Assembly: GCA_943914745.1 (NCBI GenBank) | Contig: CALUDF010000236.1 | Coordinates: 1-5,247, forward strand | Length of the DNA stretch: 5,247 bases | Direction: 5' to 3' | Source: an uncultured Bacteriovorax sp. | GTDB lineage: Bacteria; Bdellovibrionota; Bacteriovoracia; Bacteriovoracales; Bacteriovoracaceae | In this document: positions 1 through 5,247 of the stretch, piece by piece | How the letters are laid out: each line of letters opens with the position of its first letter | Numbering within the stretch: the stretch's first letter is position 1 | Position numbers and translations under genes: made by a program | Notes under the pieces: model-generated | Told to the model about the DNA's origin: nothing | Databases searched by the model: none | The model's input: only the letters and a program-made list of their open reading frames with translations

Positions 1-73
1 GCTCAATATCACCTGCCGTGAGGTCTCGCTCACAAACGGCATCAAACAATAAGTGCTGGGACCTCGTGTCCAT
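1..73 (-). CDS. 5' end of a third operon gene, product unknown (partial)
   Basis: This open frame begins with ATG at 73-71 on the minus strand and runs off the window edge after 24 codons. I translated it by hand as MDTRSQHLLFDAVCERDL followed by TAGDIE. A good ribosome binding site (TAGGA at 84-80, 6 nt from the ATG) supports the start, and the gene begins only 8 bp after the stop of the acyltransferase gene, so it is almost certainly co-transcribed. There is no signal peptide, so the product is probably cytoplasmic. The H-L-L-x-D stretch near the N-terminus is faintly like the start of bacterial S-adenosylmethionine decarboxylase proenzymes (SpeD), but 24 residues are too few to assign a function. 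I am confident that it is a gene and not of what it encodes. Confidence 0.7.
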   Translation of the reverse strand, partial: MDTRSQHLLFDAVCERDLTAGDIE

Positions 74-79
74 ACTTTT

Positions 80-84
80 TCCTA
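80..84 (-). promoter_or_regulatory. Ribosome binding site of the third gene, overlapping a stop codon
   Basis: TAGGA reads 84 to 80 on the minus strand, followed by a 6-nt spacer and the ATG at 73. Its TAG is the stop codon of the acyltransferase gene. Ribosomes finishing that gene therefore terminate directly on the initiation site of the next one, an arrangement typical of translational coupling. Confidence 0.65.
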
Positions 85-1209
85 TCTCTTCTTCTGCAGG
101 ATAATGTCACTAAGTGGTGAAACTCGGACAAAATAGCAAAGGATGAGAGTCATAATAATGTAGATATAAACTTCGATCATTGAAGCTGTTAAAACCCTTC
201 CAGAAAGACTTCCCAGCATAACGCTGATAGGAGCTATGAGCTTCACAAAAAAAATGCGATGGAGGGCGAAAATCATGAGTGAGTACACACCAATCCAATT
301 AATCACCGGGACATTGAAAAAAATTCTTTTGCGCTCAAACCATAAAAACGCTGAAATCACCACGGCCTGGATGCCTATGATGTAGGCCGTCCCGGAAAAA
401 GTGCGGGCGAGGTCGTGCTCGGTCCTAAAAAAGTCATCACGGTATATGACAAAACTATCCCCGATGAGTACGTAAATCAAAATGAGAAGAATACCCATCC
501 CCGCAAATAAAAAGTCTTTTTTATGCTTATACATGGGAAGATGATAATGGACGTAACCCATAATAAAGCCCAGGCATCCCGAAAAAATGAAATACTCCAA
601 TCGCGCATCGTATTCATACCCGGGATGAATTGTGGTCTTTACCATTGATTCAAAAAAATCAGAGATCATCTCCACCGGTATGATAAAACGGAGTGAGGAA
701 AGCAGGGTAAGAACTAAGACCCCTCTGATGCCTAAAAATTTATAGACCAAAGAAAGAGCTCCCAAGACAACCATCCAAAGCATGATCGGATAAAAAGAGA
801 TGGCCTGGCCGAAATTGGGAGCGACAATAAAGTTCTCAAAAACAAAATAGAGAAAAATGAGACCAAAGATTTTAAACTTTGATGCTATATCTTTTGCAAA
901 GGTAGGCTGATCTTTTCGGGCCAGATTAAAAGCGGCCATCGTGAGATAGATCTGACTTACCCATGGCGTGAAAATCAAAGCAAACCAATAATTAACCGTA
1001 TCACTTGAGATCTGCTTTCCGATCATGTCAAAATGCACTTTATACGTGCTAGTGAGGGCCATGGTGTCGCGGAAATAATCCACGTACCACATGTTAATGT
1101 AGTACGTGAAGTGCTGTTGTAGTGCTAGGAGAATGAAAAAGCCGCGCAAGAAATCTAGGTTTGTAATTCTCGAGCCTAATTCATTACTATCGTTTGTCTT
1201 CAATGACAT
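82..1209 (-). CDS. Multi-pass membrane acyltransferase-like protein (acyltransferase-3 / OpgC / DUF1624 type)
   Basis: This 375-residue protein is strongly hydrophobic, with about 10 membrane segments (roughly residues 20-38, 74-94, 114-133, 139-157, 162-179, 204-221, 233-251, 271-291, 301-321 and 341-362). The cytoplasmic N-terminus leads into R14-x3-LDFLRG (18-23) and His33 in the first helix. Near the C-terminus is IGVYSLMIFALH (306-317). The R...LDxLRG plus first-helix His and the late G-x-YSL...H pattern are known hallmarks of membrane acyltransferases that acylate envelope glycans or lipids (acyltransferase-3, OpgC, HGSNAT-like DUF1624). Length fits these families (about 350-400). It overlaps the upstream large exported protein gene by 23 bp, so the two are probably translated together. 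The substrate is not visible, and I cannot choose between the subfamilies. A TTG start at 1203 is an alternative to the ATG. Confidence 0.8.
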   Translation of the reverse strand: MSLKTNDSNELGSRITNLDFLRGFFILLALQQHFTYYINMWYVDYFRDTMALTSTYKVHFDMIGKQISSDTVNYWFALIFTPWVSQIYLTMAAFNLARKDQPTFAKDIASKFKIFGLIFLYFVFENFIVAPNFGQAISFYPIMLWMVVLGALSLVYKFLGIRGVLVLTLLSSLRFIIPVEMISDFFESMVKTTIHPGYEYDARLEYFIFSGCLGFIMGYVHYHLPMYKHKKDFLFAGMGILLILIYVLIGDSFVIYRDDFFRTEHDLARTFSGTAYIIGIQAVVISAFLWFERKRIFFNVPVINWIGVYSLMIFALHRIFFVKLIAPISVMLGSLSGRVLTASMIEVYIYIIMTLILCYFVRVSPLSDIILQKKR

Positions 1210-4200
1210 CCTTGTCTTTTTTCTTGATCAATACTTTATCGTAGTTTCTGATATAAGCATTGGTCACTTGCTCAAATAAACTCTGTCCCTCTTTAGACTG
1301 ATATTTATCTTTTTTCGCTTTATTTCTCGCATCGATAGCATCGGCCAATCTGTCTTGATCAGCTGAGTTCGCAGCCGGGACAGCAGCCGCATCAGCAGCA
1401 TTATTGCTGCCAGAGGAACTGCTTGAAGAAGAGGAGCTTCCCGATCCACTTCCAAAGAGCGATCCAGAACCTGCGACTCCGTAATTTGAATTCTGTCCAC
1501 TGCCATATTTATTTTTTTCATTGGCAGAACTTACCGCCCCAGAAGCCCCGGAGGCAGAAGAGTCGTTGGCAAACAGAGAGCTTCCCGCTCCCATCGAAGA
1601 GCTACCAGTTGCAAACTGGTTACTGAACTTTTTAGAGACAGTGGCCATCTTAGCTGTGCGATCTTTATCCGAATTCGAGGCCATCGCTTTATTGTAAGTA
1701 TCAAGCGCCTTAATTTGCTCCTTTCTCGCTGTTCTTAAATACCCTACTGCTTTTAGGAAATTTGCTTGGTCAGTTGAAAAACTAGCTGAGTTGTTGGCGC
1801 CGGCAAGCTTAGATTGATCAGCAACAAAGCTTGAACTCAGTTTAGAGAGCTGTCCATCCAGGGCCTGGTTATTAATCATCGCATTCATCGTTAAAACGTT
1901 ATCCAGTGCTTTTTGTGTTTTATCGATTTCTTTTCCAAGTAAAGCTTTCTTAAGCGCATCTGTCTGGTTAATTGGTTTTTCCGCATAAAGAAGAAGATTG
2001 CTTAAATAATCTTTTAAATACTGAGCATTGAGTTTATTGAGACTGATTGACTCTTTGGCCAGTCCTGCAGTCAATGACCCTGAGACATCGACGGCCATGT
2101 AACGAAGGTAATCAAGAAGACCAACTGTTGGATAGCTGATTTCTTCCGGGCTTGATTTCTTAGGCCACAAGAAGTGGTATTCATAAGCGTAATTAGCAAA
2201 CGCTTCCAGGTTTGCCGTCTCACTCTCTTTTAAGAATCCCTCGCTGATTGCGAATGCCTTGGCGGCGTCCTTAATAAGTTTTACCTTATCGCGGTTCATG
2301 AAATAAGTTTTTTCTAAATCACTACCCAATCTCGGGACGTAACTTCCAAGGATGTTGCCATCGATAAAGACTTCTGAGAGATATTGTTCAGAAACGAAGC
2401 TTCCACCACCTTTCTTACCGCCACCACCAGTCGCCCCCGGATTCTTTAGGATCATGGCACTCTTGGCCGCCTGGAAACTCTCCTCTATCTTGTCAGCATA
2501 AACTGGTTGGTTAGAAAGAATCGCATTTTTTCCAACGCCTGCTGGAATCCATGGATCGACAATATATCGCGATTCATTGTCTTCATTAATAACAACGAAG
2601 TTTTTCAAACACGCACTTGCCGAAGCGTGAATTTTACAGATCTCATTATAAGGTTGAACCAGAGTTCTCGTATACTCCATACAAGATTGCTTTTTACCGC
2701 ATGAATAACTTCTCGGAGGAACATCGTAGTCGTTGATCTGAGGCCCTACCTGGATCCACGCTCCTTTTAAAGAAGCTACCATCCACAATCCTCCGGCACC
2801 CGTTGCTGCCGAAGCCGTAATAATTCCAGTAGTCACCCAAGATGAAAGAATGGATGAAGTCGCAAAACCACCAAGGATCGCAATAACCCCTGCGGCCAAA
2901 AGAGCTCCAACTAAAGCACCAAGGCCCGCAACACTCCCGCTTGGGTTTTTAATGTTGAACTTGAAGAGCTCATACTTTCTAGTCTTTGTATCTCTCCACT
3001 TCGCCTCAGAGCTTGCCCAATTAGAAACTTTAGAAAGAGCAGTGAAGGCTTCATTATTATCGATCGTCAAAGATGCATAAAAGGCCTGAAGATTAGACGT
3101 CCATACAGTTAAGAGTCTTTTTGCCTTAATCCCTGAGGCATCGCCGTCTAGCTCATCAAAGTTTGTCGATGGGTCAGTGTATTTAGCGTACTCTTCACAG
3201 TTTTCCTTGAAGAAAGTCTTCTTTGATTCATCTGTGAGCTTGTTGTAACCTTGAACATCAAGACACATACATGTGAGTTTCTTATTGATGTTATCAATCT
3301 TTTTATTGGTCTCAATGCGAACCAGCTTATGTGCCTGGGCCACTTTCTTTAATCGTGCGTAGATTGAGGTGTCTGAACTCCCGTTAGTCGTCCAGTAATC
3401 TGCATCGGACTCACCGGACATGACAAACCCAAAGGCCAGCATCGCCACTTCGCGGTCCATCGTTCCGTTTGACTTTAATCCGTTATAAAAGTCATCTCTA
3501 AAGCGGATATCACAAGTGGTGAAATCTGATTTCTTCTCAAAAACCAACTTCGCTTTGTTTTCATCCATATTAAGAGCTTTGGCCTGCTTTGATTCCGCAC
3601 GGAAGTTTTTGTATTTTTCCGTATCCGACATGATTCCAGATTTTAAATCCAGACCATCATTGACGACTCCAAGATTAAGAAAATTCTCTTCATCTTCTAA
3701 TTCAGCGGCCGCACTTCCATCCGTTGCCGCACTTTGGGCCGTTTTAGTCGCAGCTGTGAGTTCATCATTTAAGTAGGCATAGTCATCTGCAGAGAGCTTA
3801 CTTCCCGTCATCGCCGCGTATTCATTGCTAGAATAAAACTCACTTGGTGGAGTGTATTTCTTTCCACTTGCTGTCGTGATAGTCGCAGGAGTTGTCGTTT
3901 GTGAATCGCCTGAGCCTACGGTCTTCGAATAAGTTAATGTGACAGACCCAAATCCATCAATGCTTACCGAGGTTGATTCCCCTGTTCCGGCCTTTGTGGC
4001 ATCTCCTGCTCTAAGTGTAGAGAGAAGTTTAGCATTAGCTGCATTCTTTGCAGCGTCAGTCCCTAGTGGATCGACTCCATAGGTTTGAATGATATTTTGT
4101 CTTAACTCTGGTGACTTATTGGCAACTTTTATAATATTACTTTTTTCTGTCAGCTCAATTCCTGTTCCTCCACTTGATGGAGTGTAAAGAACATTCCCAT

Positions 4201-5239
4201 TGGCAAGAACCTTGAGAGTTCCCGATCCCCATGTAAAAGTTGATCCAACTGGTGCTTCATCATGTTGCTCCATTAACTGATCAAATGATGCCTGGATTTT
4301 ATCAATCTCTCCTGCATCTGCACTTGAGATAAAGAAACTCGCCAAAGCGACAAAAAGAGACTTAACTGGAGAAACGCGAACTTGAGGAATAACTGAAGGA
4401 GGTACATCTGGAACACAAATTCCTTTTCCATTCATATAAAGTCCCTCACAGCACTTCTGACCTCGCTGAGGTTTTCCACCTGTGCTCACGCAGTCTTTGC
4501 AAATGAAATTTGCTCTACACTGCCCACCATCACATGAGTTTGAGCAGCAATCAGAGTTTTTCTTGCATGATTTTCCTTGAACCGTACACTCGCCAATTCC
4601 CGATGTCTGAGAATTATAAGGCAGACAAACGCCCACCCCACAAACAGGGTTTGCCATACATGACTGACCAATCGCAAGCGGCCTATAACAACGGAAGACA
4701 TCTTCACAAATTTTTACTTTCGATCCGGCCTTTTCTTCAACACATTCTAGTGAAGCACACTCTGAATTCTCAGCACACTTATCTCCCGCTTTTCTTCCTT
4801 TGCCAATCGCCACTTGCACTGGATCTGGTGCGCACTTAAGTCCTTCTTCACAGCTCCAGGTATTGCAAATATTTCCTTCCGCGATTTTTACCAATGCCTT
4901 CTTATTAATTTCATCCAATTCTTTTTCAATGAAAGCATAAAAAGCTTCTTCTATTTTTTCTGGTGCAACTCCAGGATTTTTTGAGAAGTTTTCATAGTTC
5001 TGTTTAATCTTGAGCATTTCATCACGAGTGAATTTCTCCTGTTTTAAATACTCTTCAAGTTCTGCATAAAGACCTGGTTTAATAATCTGCAGATCAACGC
5101 GACCTTTGTTTTCAACTTTATGCTCAGCAATTTCTTGCTTCACTTCTTCTAAAAATTTTTTCCTGTCATCTGTTGAAAATCGATCCTTTGCAAAGGTGAC
5201 ATTCAAAGTCAGGGTAAATAAAATTAAAATTTTTAGCAT
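1187..5239 (-). CDS. Large exported cysteine-rich protein with Ser-rich tail, function unknown
   Basis: I do not recognise a family for this 1350-residue protein. In order it shows: a signal peptide (1-17); a charged, probably helical segment (18-120); a cysteine-rich domain (125-275, 22 Cys); a second signal-like hydrophobic segment (288-309); a Ser/Thr/Gly-rich, possibly beta region (330-465); an acidic to mixed helical region (480-760) with Cys576, 657, 659 and 681; two glycine-rich hydrophobic helices (769-824); a segment with Cys847, 853, 868 and 877; a Gly-rich linker (935-946); a helical region (950-1210); a Ser/Gly tail (1212-1280); and a basic end (1300-1350). Even-numbered, spaced cysteines plus a signal peptide point to disulfides formed outside the cytoplasm. 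The ATG at 5239 is followed directly by the signal peptide. Upstream, AGG at 5247-5245 is a possible partial ribosome binding site cut by the window edge. A role at the cell envelope is inference. Confidence 0.85.
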   Translation of the reverse strand: MLKILILFTLTLNVTFAKDRFSTDDRKKFLEEVKQEIAEHKVENKGRVDLQIIKPGLYAELEEYLKQEKFTRDEMLKIKQNYENFSKNPGVAPEKIEEAFYAFIEKELDEINKKALVKIAEGNICNTWSCEEGLKCAPDPVQVAIGKGRKAGDKCAENSECASLECVEEKAGSKVKICEDVFRCYRPLAIGQSCMANPVCGVGVCLPYNSQTSGIGECTVQGKSCKKNSDCCSNSCDGGQCRANFICKDCVSTGGKPQRGQKCCEGLYMNGKGICVPDVPPSVIPQVRVSPVKSLFVALASFFISSADAGEIDKIQASFDQLMEQHDEAPVGSTFTWGSGTLKVLANGNVLYTPSSGGTGIELTEKSNIIKVANKSPELRQNIIQTYGVDPLGTDAAKNAANAKLLSTLRAGDATKAGTGESTSVSIDGFGSVTLTYSKTVGSGDSQTTTPATITTASGKKYTPPSEFYSSNEYAAMTGSKLSADDYAYLNDELTAATKTAQSAATDGSAAAELEDEENFLNLGVVNDGLDLKSGIMSDTEKYKNFRAESKQAKALNMDENKAKLVFEKKSDFTTCDIRFRDDFYNGLKSNGTMDREVAMLAFGFVMSGESDADYWTTNGSSDTSIYARLKKVAQAHKLVRIETNKKIDNINKKLTCMCLDVQGYNKLTDESKKTFFKENCEEYAKYTDPSTNFDELDGDASGIKAKRLLTVWTSNLQAFYASLTIDNNEAFTALSKVSNWASSEAKWRDTKTRKYELFKFNIKNPSGSVAGLGALVGALLAAGVIAILGGFATSSILSSWVTTGIITASAATGAGGLWMVASLKGAWIQVGPQINDYDVPPRSYSCGKKQSCMEYTRTLVQPYNEICKIHASASACLKNFVVINEDNESRYIVDPWIPAGVGKNAILSNQPVYADKIEESFQAAKSAMILKNPGATGGGGKKGGGSFVSEQYLSEVFIDGNILGSYVPRLGSDLEKTYFMNRDKVKLIKDAAKAFAISEGFLKESETANLEAFANYAYEYHFLWPKKSSPEEISYPTVGLLDYLRYMAVDVSGSLTAGLAKESISLNKLNAQYLKDYLSNLLLYAEKPINQTDALKKALLGKEIDKTQKALDNVLTMNAMINNQALDGQLSKLSSSFVADQSKLAGANNSASFSTDQANFLKAVGYLRTARKEQIKALDTYNKAMASNSDKDRTAKMATVSKKFSNQFATGSSSMGAGSSLFANDSSASGASGAVSSANEKNKYGSGQNSNYGVAGSGSLFGSGSGSSSSSSSSSGSNNAADAAAVPAANSADQDRLADAIDARNKAKKDKYQSKEGQSLFEQVTNAYIRNYDKVLIKKKDKDVIEDKR
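1209..1213 (-). promoter_or_regulatory. Ribosome binding site that favours a TTG start for the acyltransferase gene
   Basis: AAGGA reads 1213 to 1209 on the minus strand. Its AAGG abuts the ATG at 1209 with no spacer, and its last A is the first base of that ATG, so it cannot serve the ATG well. It lies 5 nt before an in-frame TTG (1203-1201), which is ideal spacing. Starting at TTG would shorten the protein by two residues and reduce the overlap with the upstream gene to 17 bp. The ATG has only weak purine-rich sequence (AAGA within 1220-1210) in the usual position. Confidence 0.5.
1400..1606 (-). repeat. Ser/Gly/Ala low-complexity tail (residues 1212-1280) with Ser9 run
   Basis: This segment of the large protein is dominated by Ser, Gly, Ala and Asn and is probably disordered. 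It includes GSGSG followed by nine consecutive serines (1268-1276, bases 1438-1412). The nine serine codons are AGC, TCC, TCT, TCT, TCA, AGC, AGT, TCC and TCT, so the run is not a slipped trinucleotide repeat. The tail precedes a charged C-terminal end (1300-1350). Confidence 0.75.
2402..2437 (-). other. Glycine-rich flexible linker (residues 935-946)
   Basis: GATGGGGKKGGG has eight glycines in twelve residues, which marks a flexible joint. It separates the Cys847-877 segment from the following helical region that starts near residue 950. Confidence 0.7.
2768..2935 (-). other. Glycine-rich transmembrane hairpin (residues 769-824)
   Basis: Residues 769-791 (AGLGALVGALLAAGVIAILGG within it) and 800-824 form two long uncharged stretches rich in Gly and Ala, separated by a short Ser-rich turn. 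They include a GxxxG motif (Gly774 and Gly778), which favours tight helix packing in membranes. Charged residues resume at Lys825. This is the strongest membrane-insertion signal in the protein apart from its signal peptide. Confidence 0.7.
4313..4378 (-). other. Internal signal-peptide-like hydrophobic segment (residues 288-309)
   Basis: Arg288 and Lys293 precede a hydrophobic stretch LFVALASFFI (295-304), followed by SSADA and Gly-Glu. This is the three-part layout of a signal peptide with an A-x-A site at 307-309, placed just after the cysteine-rich domain. No ATG, GTG or TTG stands at its head, so it is not a separate gene start. It may be a membrane anchor, an internal processing site or the remains of a gene fusion. 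Confidence 0.6.
4415..4867 (-). other. Cysteine-rich, knottin/Dickkopf-like domain (residues 125-275)
   Basis: There are twenty-two cysteines in 151 residues: 125, 130, 136, 155, 161, 166, 178, 184, 194, 200, 205, 218, 225, 231, 232, 236, 241, 247, 250, 263, 264 and 275. Three stretches share the pattern G-x2-C-x5-C-x4-C (starting at Gly152, Gly191 and Gly222). The third, with adjacent cysteines (C225-x5-CC-x3-C-x4-C241), resembles small disulfide-knot modules and the Dickkopf N-terminal type. Such modules are usually extracellular and disulfide-bonded, and often mediate binding. The family match is by eye only. Confidence 0.7.
5189..5239 (-). other. Sec signal peptide of the large protein
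   Basis: Residues 1-17, MLKILILFTLTLNVTFA, have a lysine at position 3, a hydrophobic core (ILILFTLTL) and a small-residue end (T-F-A). Signal peptidase I cleavage is expected after Ala17, before KDRF. There is no lipobox cysteine, so the protein is not a lipoprotein. Confidence 0.85.
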
Positions 5240-5247
5240 AGGTACCT

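Noticed and set aside
18..33. GTGAG / CTCAC inverted repeat with a 6-nt loop
   Set aside because: The stem is only five base pairs with no U-run, and it lies inside the coding start of the third gene, so it is not a terminator or an attachment site.
2850..3080. Plus-strand open frame opposite the membrane hairpin
   Set aside because: It is antisense to the large gene. Its low-complexity Ala/Pro/Lys start mirrors the Gly/Ala codons of the hairpin.
4169..4231. Stretch resembling a bacterial cadherin-like/VCBS repeat (GTLKVLANGNVLYTP)
   Set aside because: It occurs once, lacks the usual surrounding repeat and Asp-rich calcium sites, and is too short to call a domain by eye.
4510..4839. A 109-codon plus-strand open frame opposite the cysteine-rich domain
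   Set aside because: It lies entirely antisense to a well-supported gene, has no ribosome binding site that I can see, and its Pro/His/Ser-rich translation has no domain-like features. It is a frame shadow.
5240..5247. Perfect palindrome AGGTACCT just upstream of the large gene
   Set aside because: Eight bases at the window edge are expected by chance. It contains a common restriction site and may simply include part of the ribosome binding site.

Overview
All three genes lie on the minus strand and read right to left as one tightly packed cluster. The order is a 1350-residue exported protein (5239 to 1187), a 375-residue multi-pass membrane protein of acyltransferase type (1209 to 82), and the first 24 codons of a third gene (73 to the window edge). 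The first two genes overlap by 23 bp. The third starts 8 bp past the second's stop, with a ribosome binding site built over that stop codon. No promoter, terminator, RNA gene, mobile element or CRISPR array is visible. There is no non-coding stretch longer than about 10 bases, so the window is probably the inside of an operon whose promoter lies beyond the right edge.

The large protein matches no family I can name. It has a Sec signal peptide, a charged helical segment, a cysteine-rich domain with 22 cysteines and a thrice-repeated cysteine module, and an internal hydrophobic segment that looks like a second signal peptide. A long middle region follows, with a few paired cysteines and a glycine-rich pair of hydrophobic helices. 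The protein ends in a helical region, a Ser/Gly-rich disordered tail containing nine serines in a row, and a short basic C-terminus. This is a large envelope or secreted protein of unknown role.

The second gene carries an R-x3-LDFLRG motif and a histidine in its first membrane helix, plus a G-x-YSL-x5-H motif near its end. These are typical of the broad acyltransferase-3 / OpgC / DUF1624 group, which transfers acyl groups to envelope glycans or lipids. Its coupling to the large exported protein suggests a shared role at the cell surface, but its substrate cannot be read from the sequence.

The organism is probably a Gram-negative bacterium of moderate-to-low GC. The large exported cysteine-rich protein with a Ser-rich tail and the lysine-rich composition would suit predatory Bdellovibrionota (Bacteriovorax-like). 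That is an impression from style, not a demonstrated assignment.
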